Shown here: positions 50,849-59,625 of the stretch, piece after piece | Position numbering within the stretch: the first letter of the stretch is position 1 | Layout: each line of letters starts with the position of its first letter | From: JAFGKK01 sp964521085 | GTDB lineage: Bacteria > Chloroflexota > Anaerolineae > Anaerolineales > RBG-16-64-43 | Length of the DNA: 64,000 bases | Assembly (NCBI GenBank): GCA_964521085.1 | Contig: CAZFPL010000009.1 | Span: 1 to 64,000, forward strand | Direction of reading: 5' to 3' | Translations under genes and position numbers: made by a program | The notes under the pieces: generated by a model | Databases searched by the model: none | What the model saw: the letters and a program-made list of their open reading frames with translations, nothing else | What the model was told of the DNA's origin: nothing

Positions 50849-51495
50849 TGAAATCCACCAACGCATCGGGCTTCTTTATCACCCTCGAAGGTCCGGAGGG
50901 AAGCGGCAAATCCACACACGCCTCGCGGCTGGCGGAGTACCTGCGCAGCAAGGGCCGCGATGTACTGCTGACACGCGAGCCGGGAGGAACCTCGATCGGC
51001 GATCAGATTCGATCGATTCTGAACGACCATGCCAATTCCGCCATGCAGCCGCGCGCCGAGATTCTGCTCTTCTGCGCTTCCCGCGCCCAGTTGATCAATC
51101 AGATGATCCATCCGCACCTTGCGCGCGGCGGAACGGTTGTCTGCGACCGGTTTTCGGATTCCACGCTAGCGTATCAGGGATATGGGCACAGATTGGACCT
51201 TGAGACCCTGAAGTCCATCAGCCGCTTCGCCACCGAAGGGCTCGTCCCAGACCTGACCTTGCTCCTCGATCTTCCGGTCGAGATCGGCCTCGCCCGGCGG
51301 CGGCGGAGCGACAGCGATTGGAATCGCCTGGATGCTCTCGATGTGGAATTTCACCGGAGAGTCCGGAAGGGATATTTGGAACTCGCGAGTCAGGAGCCCG
51401 GTCGCTGGGTTCAAATTGATGCGGAGCAGGAGGAAGAGGACGTTTGGAGGCAGATCAATAAAGCAGTGAAATCCCGGCTCGAACCCGGTGCCTGA
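50848..51495 (+). CDS. tmk: Thymidylate kinase
   Basis: Phosphorylates dTMP, 215 residues. The P-loop 'EGPEGSGKSTHASRLAEYL', 'VLLTREPGGTSIGDQIR', the catalytic 'VVCDRFSDSTLAYQGYG' and the LID region 'RRRRSDSDWNRLD' are present. The ATG overlaps the stop of the AAA/R3H gene by one base (TGATG). Last gene of the pdxS operon. Confidence 0.96.
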   Translation: MKSTNASGFFITLEGPEGSGKSTHASRLAEYLRSKGRDVLLTREPGGTSIGDQIRSILNDHANSAMQPRAEILLFCASRAQLINQMIHPHLARGGTVVCDRFSDSTLAYQGYGHRLDLETLKSISRFATEGLVPDLTLLLDLPVEIGLARRRRSDSDWNRLDALDVEFHRRVRKGYLELASQEPGRWVQIDAEQEEEDVWRQINKAVKSRLEPGA

Positions 51496-51500
51496 GGGGA

Positions 51501-51899
51501 TTATTCGTCGAAATCGTCCAATCCGCCGGAATCCGGAGTGCTGCCCATGCCCGGCATCGACTTCTCAATCGCTTCCGGATCTTCCCCGTCCTCCAATCGA
51601 TCGACGGCTTCATGGAATTCCGGACCCATTTCTTCCCCCAGCTCGCTGCCCATGCGGCGCATCATCTTGGCCATCGAGCGGGGATCCTGTTCATCGACAT
51701 CGCCCCATGCCGAAGGGTCGGAAAGCGATTCCAAGCGGCTCTCCTCGGACCGTGCGAAGCGGGTGCGTGAGATCATCCGCTGCAGTCGGTTTCCGCCGCA
51801 TTCCGGACAGGCAGGTTGAATTTTTCCATAGTCCGAGTAGGATTGGAACACCGAGACCCGGCGCCGGCAATCGGGGCAGCGGTACTCATAGACGGGCAT
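51501..51899 (-). CDS. FmdB-family zinc ribbon protein
   Basis: A 132-residue protein with the FmdB-type N-terminus 'PVYEYRCPDCRRRVSVFQS' and 'ACPECGGNRLQRMISRTRF', a four-cysteine ribbon, followed by an acidic tail rich in Met, Glu and Asp. The 5' leader has a 7-base stem with GAAA loop (51912-51929) and GGAGG before the ATG. It is divergent from gmk, and both use an A/T box near 51934-51940. Function of the family is poorly known. Confidence 0.82.
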   Translation of the reverse strand: MPVYEYRCPDCRRRVSVFQSYSDYGKIQPACPECGGNRLQRMISRTRFARSEESRLESLSDPSAWGDVDEQDPRSMAKMMRRMGSELGEEMGPEFHEAVDRLEDGEDPEAIEKSMPGMGSTPDSGGLDDFDE

Positions 51900-51953
51900 G
51901 ACGAACCTCCACCGGGTCGAAAGACCCGGAAAGTATTATAGCAAGAGGAACCC

Positions 51954-52571
51954 ATGGCCAGCGATCTCTTCCAGCGCGAAACCACCCCCCTTCTGATTGT
52001 GCTTTCCGGGACCGCGGGATCCGGGAAAGACAGCGTCCTCCGTCGGATGCAGGAACGCAAGGTTCCCTTCGCATTCGTGGTGACCGCCACCACGCGCGCT
52101 CCCCGCGCCGGTGAAGTCGATGGGCGGGATTACGCATTCGTTTCGGAATCCGAATTTCAGGAAATGATCCGCCGGGACGAAATGATGGAACACGCCGTGG
52201 TGTACGGCCAGCACAAGGGGATCCCCAAACGCCAGGTTCGCGAAGCCATCGCTTCAGGGAAGGATGTCATCCTCCGGATCGATATCCAAGGCGTCGACAC
52301 CATCCGCCGTGCGTGTCCGCAAGCGGTGACGATTTTTCTAACCACCTCCTCCGAGGAGGAACTAAGCCGCCGGCTTCTCAAGCGGGGCGCCGATTCAGCC
52401 GAGCAGGTGAACCTGCGTCTGCGCACCGCGGTCGAGGAGATGAAACGGATTCCGGAATACGATTATGTGGTCGTAAACGCGGACGGCCGTTTGGATGAAA
52501 CGGTGGACACGATATTATCCATCATCCGGGCCGAGCATTGCCGCGCGGTCCCTAGAAAAGTTGCGCTATGA
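51954..52571 (+). CDS. gmk: Guanylate kinase
   Basis: Phosphorylates GMP, 205 residues. The P-loop is 'VLSGTAGSGKDSVLRRM', slightly different from the usual 'SGPSGAGKST', followed by 'TATTRAPRAGEVDGRDYAF' and 'ILRIDIQGVDTIRR'. The last bases overlap the rhomboid gene start (ATGA). Context with tmk and guaA in the window covers several nucleotide kinase and synthase steps. Confidence 0.93.
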   Translation: MASDLFQRETTPLLIVLSGTAGSGKDSVLRRMQERKVPFAFVVTATTRAPRAGEVDGRDYAFVSESEFQEMIRRDEMMEHAVVYGQHKGIPKRQVREAIASGKDVILRIDIQGVDTIRRACPQAVTIFLTTSSEEELSRRLLKRGADSAEQVNLRLRTAVEEMKRIPEYDYVVVNADGRLDETVDTILSIIRAEHCRAVPRKVAL

Positions 52572-53299
52572 TTAATACACCGGATGTCTCCTCTCCCCCG
52601 CGCCTCCGGGCGGTACCCATTCCGGGCGTGCGGCCGGTCGCCACCTACGTGATCCTGGCGGCCACGACTCTGGTTTACCTCGGGCAGTTGGTTTTCAAGG
52701 ACCCCTTCACGTATTATGGCGTGAAGGTCAACGAATTGATCCTTCAGGGTGAATATTGGCGCTTTATCACCCCGATCTTTTTCCACGCATCTCCTTTGCA
52801 TCTCTTCTTTAATATGTATGCGCTTTACAATGTCGGAAGGCAGATCGAACGGCCGCTGGGATACGCGCGTTTTCTGATGATATATTTCTTCTCCGGTATA
52901 GCAGGCGTTTTTGCGAGTTTCCTATTTACCCCCTCCTATTCTCTGGGCGCCTCGGGAGCGATCTTCGGTTTGATCGGAGCTCTGGCGGTGTTTCTATACC
53001 GGCACTCGCGTATTCTCGGACCGATCGGCCGTTCCATGCTGTACAACGTCATTTTCATCATCGTGCTGAACCTGGGCATCAGTTTTTCACCCGGTATCGA
53101 CCTCTGGGGGCATGTCGGCGGGCTACTTTCCGGTTTGGTATTAACTTGGGTTATAGGGCCGATTTGGAAACTCGAAATCGATCCGTATACGGGGTACCCG
53201 GTCGCGGTGGATCACAATCCGCTTTCGCGCCGTCTGCCCGTCGTGTTTTTCTCCATCCTGGCTCTCTATCTGGCCGCCCTTTGGTTGCTTATCCGATAA
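52568..53299 (+). CDS. Rhomboid family intramembrane serine protease
   Basis: A 243-residue membrane protein with six helices. The catalytic Ser is in 'SLGASGAIFGLIGALAVF' (GASG) and the His in 'IDLWGHVGGLLSGLV'. The 'FFHASPLHLFFNMYALYNVG' segment is the family loop. ATGA overlap with gmk suggests coupling. Its substrates are unknown. Confidence 0.92.
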   Translation: MINTPDVSSPPRLRAVPIPGVRPVATYVILAATTLVYLGQLVFKDPFTYYGVKVNELILQGEYWRFITPIFFHASPLHLFFNMYALYNVGRQIERPLGYARFLMIYFFSGIAGVFASFLFTPSYSLGASGAIFGLIGALAVFLYRHSRILGPIGRSMLYNVIFIIVLNLGISFSPGIDLWGHVGGLLSGLVLTWVIGPIWKLEIDPYTGYPVAVDHNPLSRRLPVVFFSILALYLAALWLLIR

Positions 53300-53325
53300 G
53301 CGTATAATTTCCCTGCGAACCTCCC

Positions 53326-53781
53326 ATGTCGACCGATTCCCGTTCCCTGCACCCACGCTGGTTGATCCTCTTCCTGGTGTTGGATTTCACCGGATTGGCG
53401 CTGTTCCTCCTGGGACTACAGCCATGGATCTTCGGATTGGATCGGTCGCCGGTGATCGGGTATCTCCAGGTGGTGGTATTCCTCTTTGGAATGGGATGTG
53501 TCGTAATCGCCACGTACGCGATCGAAAAATTATTCCGACCCTCCGATCAGCCGCTTACCATCCGTGAGGATGTGGGCATCCGGCTGGCCGCCACCGGATA
53601 CGTGCTGGTCGCGGTCTCCAGCACTGCGGATTTAATCGGGTTGGGCAGCCATCCCCTTCCAGGATCCCCCCATCTGGGTACGTTGCAGAGCATCGGATTG
53701 ATCCTCGGGACGGCCATGACCATCGTCGGATTGGCGATGTATCATCCCCGTAAAGCCAAACCCCGCGTCCCCGAATCCTAA
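53326..53781 (+). CDS. Four-helix membrane protein of unknown function
   Basis: A 151-residue protein with four hydrophobic segments (about 12-35, 43-64, 83-103, 119-137). No family motif is seen. A TATAAT box at 53303-53308 lies 17 bases before the ATG without a clear ribosome site. It sits between the rhomboid gene and uvrA. Confidence 0.65.
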   Translation: MSTDSRSLHPRWLILFLVLDFTGLALFLLGLQPWIFGLDRSPVIGYLQVVVFLFGMGCVVIATYAIEKLFRPSDQPLTIREDVGIRLAATGYVLVAVSSTADLIGLGSHPLPGSPHLGTLQSIGLILGTAMTIVGLAMYHPRKAKPRVPES

Positions 53782-53943
53782 TTTCGCACCGCTGTTTCCT
53801 TTTCCGAATTAAAATCCCCCTCCCTCGAAGCCTTCCGGGCTGGTAGAATCGGAAATGGAAATACCTCAGCGGATTCGTTCTTTCTGCCGCGGTTTCCCGT
53901 TCGGCCATCTCATCTTCGCGATACCGGCACCGTCCGCCGCCTC

Positions 53944-56820
53944 ATGGATTCGACCATGTCCGTCTATGAATCGAACTGCATCATCGTCCGGGGAGCTCGG
54001 GAGCATAATCTTAAGAATATCGAGATCGTGCTTCCCCGGGATAAATTTATCGTCTTTACCGGCGTTTCCGGATCCGGAAAGTCCTCGCTCGCATTCGATA
54101 CCCTCTATGCCGAAGGGCAGAGGCGGTATGTGGAATCCCTCTCCGCGTACGCCCGCCAGTTCCTCGGCCAGATGGAAAAACCCCATGTCGATTACATCGG
54201 CGGTTTGAGCCCCGCGATCGCCATCGAACAGAAAGCGGTATCCAAGAACCCGCGTTCCACCGTCGGCACGGTGACGGAGATCAGCGATTACCTGCGCGTC
54301 CTGTTCGCCCGCGCCGGCACGCCTTTTTGTCCGCGGTGCGGCCGGCCGGTCACACGGCAGACGTCGACTCAGATCGTCGATCAAATTCTGGCGTTGCGAC
54401 CGGGAACGAAAATCCTGTTGCTGGCGCCGGTCGTGCGCAAGCGCAAGGGTACGCACGAGGATGTTCTTCTCGAGGCCAAAGCCAGCGGTTTCCAGCGCGC
54501 GCGGGTGAACGGGGTTGTGACCGATCTGGATCAATCCATCCATCTGGCGAAAACCCGCAAACACGACATCGAAATTGTCATCGACCGCCTTGTGATTCCC
54601 TCCGAGTCGGACCCGGATTTCCGCACCCGGCTTGCGGATTCGGTGGAGACGACACTGCGGGTGGGCGGCGGCTCCGTGCTCGTCTCCACCGGGACGCGGA
54701 GAGAGTTGGAGATGAGCGAGCAGAATGCCTGCCCGCATTGCGGGATTTCCTTCCCCGAGCTTTCCCCGCCGATGTTTTCCTTCAACTCCCCGCTGGGGAT
54801 GTGTCCGGAATGCAACGGGTTGGGGCAGAAATTCAGCTTCGACCCGGAAAAATTCGTCTATCCGGATAAATCCATCTCCGAGGGAGCCATCCGCGCCTGG
54901 GGGCCGATCCAAACGTCCAAATCTTCCCGGGTGATAGCCGTCAATTATGCGCGGCAGTATAAATTTTCCTTGGATACGCCTTGGAAGGATCTTCCGGAAA
55001 AAGCCAGGAAAGGACTTCTGTTCGGGGATGATCATGTGCGCGTGCGCTGGGAGTGGGGCAACGAGAAGGGCGGGCATGGTTCCTGGGAATCCACGTACGA
55101 AGGGGTCATTCACGCGATCGCCCGGCGCTATCATCAGACTCAATCCGAGGGCATGCGCGAGTGGTATTCGCAGTTCATGTCTTATCAGGAATGCGCGGTC
55201 TGCCACGGATCCCGGCTGCGGCCCGAAGCCACCGCCGTCCGGTTCGCCGGGAAGACGATCGTGGAAGTTCATGCGTTGTCCATCGGCGAAGCGTTGCAGT
55301 TCTTCTCCACCCTGGCGCTGCCTGCCGAGCAATCGCTGATCGCGGGGGAAGTCCTCAAAGAGATCATTGCCCGGCTGGAATTTCTGATGAACGTGGGGCT
55401 GCATTACCTCACGTTGGAACGGTCCGCCCCCACGCTTTCCGGAGGGGAAGGCCAGCGCATCCGTCTCGCCTCTCAAATCGGATCCGGCCTGGTCGGTGTG
55501 ATGTACATTCTCGACGAGCCCTCCATCGGATTGCATGCGCGGGATAACCGGCGATTGTTGGAATCCCTCATCCGCCTGCGGGATCTGGGAAATACGGTCA
55601 TCGTGGTGGAGCACGACCGCGAGACGATCGAAGCTGCGGACCACATTGTGGATTTTGGTCCGGGAGCGGGAATTTTGGGGGGAAGGATCGTCGCAGCCGG
55701 CACTCCCCGGGATATCGCCGCAAGTCCCGATTCCCTCACCGGAAAATATCTCAGCGGTGAACTTGTGGTGGCCGCCGGAACCCGCCAATCGGAAAATTCG
55801 AACGGACGCCGTTCCCCCAACGGCCATTGGCTGACGATCAAGGGCGCGCGGCACAATAATTTAAAAAGCATCGATGTCCAATTTCCCGTCGGGCTGTTTA
55901 CCTGCGTTACCGGCGTTTCCGGATCCGGGAAATCCTCGTTGATCGCGGAGACCTTGTATCCCGCTCTGGCAGCACGTCTGCACGGGGCCTTGGAAAAACC
56001 GGGCGCGTTCCGGAGAATCGAGGGCTTGGATCAATTCGACAAGGTGATTGACATTACCCAGGACCCGATCGGCCGGACTCCGCGTTCGAATCCCGCCACC
56101 TATATCGGAGTGTATTCCGAGATCCGGGAGGTTTTTTCCCTGATCCCGGAAGCCAAGACCCGCGGGTACACTCCCGGCCGGTTTTCCTTCAACGTCCGCG
56201 GCGGTCGGTGTGAAGCCTGTCAGGGCCACGGGAAGAAACGCGTCGAGATGCATTTCCTACCCGACGTCTGGATAACATGCGATGTTTGTAAAGGAACCCG
56301 GTTTAACCGCGAGACCCTTCAGGTGAAATTCAAGGGGCATTCCGTCTCCGATGTATTGGATCTGGATGTCGGCGAAGCCTCGGCGTTGTTCGACGCGTTT
56401 CCCGGAATTTCCCGTCTGCTGGGAACCTTAAAGGACGTCGGTCTGGAATACATCAAACTGGGGCAATCCGCCACTACACTTTCCGGCGGCGAAGCGCAAC
56501 GCGTGAAACTGGCCAAGGAGTTGAGCAAGCTGTCCACAGGGCGCACACTCTACATTCTGGATGAACCGACCACCGGCCTGCATTTTGCGGATATCCAGAA
56601 ATTGCTCGACGTTCTCCATCACCTTACCGACGCCGGCAACACGGTGATTGTTATCGAGCACAACCTGGACGTCATCAAAACAGCCGATTGGATCATCGAT
56701 CTGGGGCCTGAGGGGGGATTCGGCGGGGGAGAAATCGTTGCCTGCGGTACTCCGGAGGAAATCCGCGAGGTGCAGAATTCATTCACCGGACTCGCCCTGC
56801 GGAAGGTTCCCTTGAAATAA
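53944..56820 (+). CDS. uvrA: Excinuclease ABC subunit A
   Basis: DNA-damage recognition ATPase of nucleotide excision repair, 958 residues. It has two ABC modules with Walker A 'FTGVSGSGKSSLAFDTLYAE' and 'VTGVSGSGKSSLIAETL', signatures 'TLSGGEGQRIRLASQIGSGL' and 'TLSGGEAQRVKLAKEL', and two zinc fingers beginning 'CPHCGISF' and 'CEACQGHGKKRVEMHF'. The first ATG at 53944 or the one at 53956 may be used. A TAGAAT box lies at 53844-53849. Confidence 0.97.
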   Translation: MDSTMSVYESNCIIVRGAREHNLKNIEIVLPRDKFIVFTGVSGSGKSSLAFDTLYAEGQRRYVESLSAYARQFLGQMEKPHVDYIGGLSPAIAIEQKAVSKNPRSTVGTVTEISDYLRVLFARAGTPFCPRCGRPVTRQTSTQIVDQILALRPGTKILLLAPVVRKRKGTHEDVLLEAKASGFQRARVNGVVTDLDQSIHLAKTRKHDIEIVIDRLVIPSESDPDFRTRLADSVETTLRVGGGSVLVSTGTRRELEMSEQNACPHCGISFPELSPPMFSFNSPLGMCPECNGLGQKFSFDPEKFVYPDKSISEGAIRAWGPIQTSKSSRVIAVNYARQYKFSLDTPWKDLPEKARKGLLFGDDHVRVRWEWGNEKGGHGSWESTYEGVIHAIARRYHQTQSEGMREWYSQFMSYQECAVCHGSRLRPEATAVRFAGKTIVEVHALSIGEALQFFSTLALPAEQSLIAGEVLKEIIARLEFLMNVGLHYLTLERSAPTLSGGEGQRIRLASQIGSGLVGVMYILDEPSIGLHARDNRRLLESLIRLRDLGNTVIVVEHDRETIEAADHIVDFGPGAGILGGRIVAAGTPRDIAASPDSLTGKYLSGELVVAAGTRQSENSNGRRSPNGHWLTIKGARHNNLKSIDVQFPVGLFTCVTGVSGSGKSSLIAETLYPALAARLHGALEKPGAFRRIEGLDQFDKVIDITQDPIGRTPRSNPATYIGVYSEIREVFSLIPEAKTRGYTPGRFSFNVRGGRCEACQGHGKKRVEMHFLPDVWITCDVCKGTRFNRETLQVKFKGHSVSDVLDLDVGEASALFDAFPGISRLLGTLKDVGLEYIKLGQSATTLSGGEAQRVKLAKELSKLSTGRTLYILDEPTTGLHFADIQKLLDVLHHLTDAGNTVIVIEHNLDVIKTADWIIDLGPEGGFGGGEIVACGTPEEIREVQNSFTGLALRKVPLK

Positions 56821-56834
56821 TACGTTAAATAGAA

Positions 56835-56863
56835 TTGACATCCGCGCGGTTTTCCTCTATACT
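56835..56863 (+). promoter_or_regulatory. Strong promoter of the leader RNA and SWIM gene
   Basis: TTGACA (56835-56840) and TATACT (56858-56863) with a 17-base spacer, the best promoter match in the window. Confidence 0.85.
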
Positions 56864-56869
56864 ACTGAC

Positions 56870-56968
56870 ATCTCCCCTTCAGGAGGAATACCGCTATGAG
56901 CGGTATGTATCGACAATGCACGTAAAACCATAAGGCACGGGGCCTTGCGCCCGCGTGCCTTTTTTTTT
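56870..56968 (+). ncRNA. Structured leader or small RNA with a nine-residue leader peptide
   Basis: A transcript of about 100 bases is implied by the promoter at 56835-56863 and a strong terminator ending at 56968. Inside, AGGAGG (56881-56886) is followed by a perfect hairpin with 8-base arms (56888-56895 and 56899-56906) whose three-base loop is an ATG. That ATG opens a tiny frame, MSGMYRQCT (56896-56925). This may be a leader peptide attenuator for the SWIM gene or a stand-alone small RNA. I recognise no described RNA family. Confidence 0.6.
56932..56968 (+). terminator. Intrinsic terminator between leader RNA and SWIM gene
   Basis: Outer arms AAGGCACG (56932-56939) and CGTGCCTT (56954-56961), an inner GGGC/GCCC stem with one bulged base, and nine T's (56960-56968). 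Confidence 0.88.
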
Positions 56969-56983
56969 CCAAAGGAGATGACC

Positions 56984-57226
56984 ATGGATTACGGCATGAT
57001 TGGAAAAATCGAGAAGGCCAAGCGTTACGCGCAGGAACCCGATCGTTTCCATTTTGAAGAATTCTCCATCACGTTTCGCGGCGATAACAATAACCATCAA
57101 GTGAAGTTCGATCAGGGGAATTGGGCGTGCGATTGCGAATTCTTCCATCTCCGCGGGGTATGCTGCCATACTATGGCACTCGAACGCATTTTGGATAAAA
57201 TGCTGCCGGTTTCTTCGACGGTTTAG
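56984..57226 (+). CDS. SWIM zinc-finger protein
   Basis: An 80-residue protein with a SWIM motif CxC...CxH, seen in 'WACDCEFFHLRGVCCHTMAL' (residues about 46-65). SWIM domains bind nucleic acid or proteins in recombination and transposase-like factors, but here the domain stands almost alone. AAAGGAG lies six bases before the ATG at 56984; the ATG at 56978 is too close. Transcription must read through the terminator at 56932-56968, so expression is probably conditional. The function is unknown. Confidence 0.78.
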   Translation: MDYGMIGKIEKAKRYAQEPDRFHFEEFSITFRGDNNNHQVKFDQGNWACDCEFFHLRGVCCHTMALERILDKMLPVSSTV

Positions 57227-57425
57227 CATTTTTCAGGGCTTTCCCTTCGTCCGTTGCTCTTGTTCTCTCGCCAAATGACAAGAGTGTCTTTATCCGCGTA
57301 TTCGAGAATATCTGCTGTAAGCACAGAAGACATAAAGACTTAAAATATGTGATTTTCGCACATATTGCGGCCAATCCGCCTGTGAGCACCGGTAATATGC
57401 TAGAATTTCCACCCAGGCGCGATCC

Positions 57426-59021
57426 ATGATAATCCTCATCGTTTTTTTTATCCTTTCCATCGGTGCCTTGGCCACGTTCCTGGTTTCACCGCAAAAGCGG
57501 GCAGCCCACATCGCAATTTCCCTGATTCCGGCGGCCGCATTAGCATCGCTTTTATTACGCCTTCCGCTTCCCGATTCCTTTTCGATTCCCTGGTCTCCAG
57601 AATCCTTTTTTTCCGAACCCATCGTTTTTCGAACCACGTCCCCCTCCGTCGCCTTCGCTGTGTTCTTCTGTTGCCTTCTCCTATTAATTGAATGGACCCG
57701 CCCGATGCGGCACAGCCCCGGCAGGTCATCCCGGGTCGTGATCTATCTGCTGACAATGTCCGGAATTTTCGCCTGTTTTGCATCCAATCCGCTTGCGGTG
57801 ATTATTGTCTGGGCGCTGATCGATTTTCTTTCTTTCCTGGCGATTTTTTTTCTTCAGAGTCCCGTTGAAATCGGTCCTGAGGGAATCTCCTCATCGGTGT
57901 CCCATTCGATGGGAATCCTGGCCGTCAATATGCTGGGAAATATCCTGGTCCTTTTCTCGCTGTTTGTAGAATCGCAAGGATCGCACTTGGACTGGAGCAT
58001 CCCGTGGAGCGCATCCCCGTTCAGCCTATCGCCGATCCTTTTCCTCACGGGGATCGTTTTCCGGTTATTGATCTCTCCCCTTCAATTCGCATTTTCCCGC
58101 ATCCATACGACTTCAACGGGATCGGAGGTTCTTCTTCGGATTTTGTCCCCCGCGGCGGGGCTTTGCCTGCTCGCAAATATCTGGCCCCTGCAATCCGCCC
58201 TCCCGGGAGGGAATTTAACCTTTTCTTGGGCGATTATCCCGCTTTCGTTTGTCATCCTGATCGGCGGATGGCAATGGTGTACCTCCTCCTCGGCCTACGG
58301 CCGCCGCGCCATTTTTTTTCAGATCCTTCCCAGTTTCGCCATTCTCTCGGCGATCGTCTCACCCCACGCGGACGGAATCTTCCTCGCTGCGGGCGGCATG
58401 TTGATTCTGGGCGGCGGGATTCTCCTTGTAAATTTCGGCCTTCTGTCTCACCGGCGCTGGATGGCGGCATTCGTTGTGCTTCTCGGAATTATGTTTTCCG
58501 GAGTGCCTTTCTTTCCAATGTCGGTCTGGAGTGCGTCTGTATATCCCGGCCTGGTTTCCATTACCGGAATTCCCGCGCTTCTGCCTCTCGCGCTCAGCCA
58601 CGTTTTTATCCTGTGCGCCATTTTCCGGTCGGCATTTGAATCCGTGGAAGAATTTCCGTCGAACGAACCGCTTTTCCTTGCTACATTCTCGTCGGCAATG
58701 GGAGTCTGTCTCTCCTTTTTGCTTTACCCCGGATGGAACGGAGTGGTTTCCGCCGCCTCCATTGCCGTTCCCGGTCTCTTGCTTCTCTGCGGTATCCTAC
58801 TGGTTTTTCTGGTCCGGCGGTTTCAACGGACCGGTACCTCCCTGTTCCTGTTTTTGGAAAGATTCTTCCGCCTGGAATGGCTGCAACGCGGTCTCAGCTT
58901 CTCCTTTCAAAAAACCGCGATCCTTGTTTCCGGGGTCGAATCGTTCTTGAGCGGCGAAGGAGCCATGCTTTGGTCGTTGGGAATTGCCTTGCTTCTTTAT
59001 CTGGTGTTCCGCGGAGGGTAG
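57426..59021 (+). CDS. Complex I/hydrogenase-4-like membrane subunit (NuoL/M/N type), member 1
   Basis: A 531-residue protein with about 14 membrane helices, resembling proton-translocating antiporter-like subunits but diverged. The central 'LLISPLQFAFSRIHTTSTG' corresponds to the conserved helix-7/8 region, with the usual PFHxWLP not intact. The downstream genes encode an HyfE-like and a second NuoN-like subunit. A TAGAAT box is at 57401-57406. It may have lost some ion-channel residues; exact identity as HyfB, NuoM or MrpD is not clear. Confidence 0.7.
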   Translation: MIILIVFFILSIGALATFLVSPQKRAAHIAISLIPAAALASLLLRLPLPDSFSIPWSPESFFSEPIVFRTTSPSVAFAVFFCCLLLLIEWTRPMRHSPGRSSRVVIYLLTMSGIFACFASNPLAVIIVWALIDFLSFLAIFFLQSPVEIGPEGISSSVSHSMGILAVNMLGNILVLFSLFVESQGSHLDWSIPWSASPFSLSPILFLTGIVFRLLISPLQFAFSRIHTTSTGSEVLLRILSPAAGLCLLANIWPLQSALPGGNLTFSWAIIPLSFVILIGGWQWCTSSSAYGRRAIFFQILPSFAILSAIVSPHADGIFLAAGGMLILGGGILLVNFGLLSHRRWMAAFVVLLGIMFSGVPFFPMSVWSASVYPGLVSITGIPALLPLALSHVFILCAIFRSAFESVEEFPSNEPLFLATFSSAMGVCLSFLLYPGWNGVVSAASIAVPGLLLLCGILLVFLVRRFQRTGTSLFLFLERFFRLEWLQRGLSFSFQKTAILVSGVESFLSGEGAMLWSLGIALLLYLVFRGG

Positions 59022-59022
59022 G

Positions 59023-59625
59023 GTGCAGCTCGGATTGGTGATTCTCGGGTACGTTTTTCTGATCGGGGGCGCCTGTTTCCTGACTCTCTTCCGATCCTGG
59101 ATCCGGGTCCTGGCGGCTCTCGCGGTGCAATCCCTCGGATTCGGATTAATTGCCCTGCAGATCGCACTCCCGCCGATTGCGATCACAAAAACGATTGTCG
59201 GATGGATTGCCGCCGCGCTTCTCGCCGTCACCCTCTCGCGTGAGAAACGGGTCATCCGTGATGAGGAGACCGGGACGATTTCTTTCTTCTTCCGGTTTTC
59301 CCTCCTGCTTTTCCTCTTCACAGCCATCCTCGCGATGCTTCCTCAATTCGGAGGGGTGTTTCGTAATCCCCCCGCCGGTGTGCTGTTCGCCTCCTGCTTC
59401 CTGATCGGGGTCGGTTTGTTGAACATCGGCTTATCGGAGCATCCCTTGCGCTCCGGAATCAGCCTGTTGACCTTGCTTCAGGGTTTTGAACTGGGTTACT
59501 TGTGGATCGAACAGTCATTGTTGGTGCTGGCCCTGCTTGCCGTTACGGATTTGGCGATCATCATGGTGCTGATCATCCTTCACGCTCATGCCGCGCCGCC
59601 CCCCATCGAGGAGGTCGCGCCATGA
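59023..59625 (+). CDS. HyfE/NuoK-like membrane subunit
   Basis: A 200-residue protein with six or seven helices. The order resembles hydrogenase-4 component E: 'LGLVILGYVFLIGGACFLTL' at the N-terminus, and 'LLTLLQGFELGYLWIEQS' with 'VTDLAIIMVLIILH' at the C-terminus. It starts with GTG two bases after the previous stop, and its end overlaps the next gene (ATGA). This puts all three genes in one operon. Confidence 0.7.
   Translation: MQLGLVILGYVFLIGGACFLTLFRSWIRVLAALAVQSLGFGLIALQIALPPIAITKTIVGWIAAALLAVTLSREKRVIRDEETGTISFFFRFSLLLFLFTAILAMLPQFGGVFRNPPAGVLFASCFLIGVGLLNIGLSEHPLRSGISLLTLLQGFELGYLWIEQSLLVLALLAVTDLAIIMVLIILHAHAAPPPIEEVAP

Noticed and set aside
53855..54208. A 117-codon plus-strand frame starting five bases after a TAGAAT box
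   Set aside because: It looked like another leaderless gene but overlaps uvrA in a different frame and shows no family match; the box more likely serves uvrA.
53866..55854. A 662-codon open frame on the minus strand
   Set aside because: It is the antisense of uvrA, whose Walker and zinc motifs are unmistakable.
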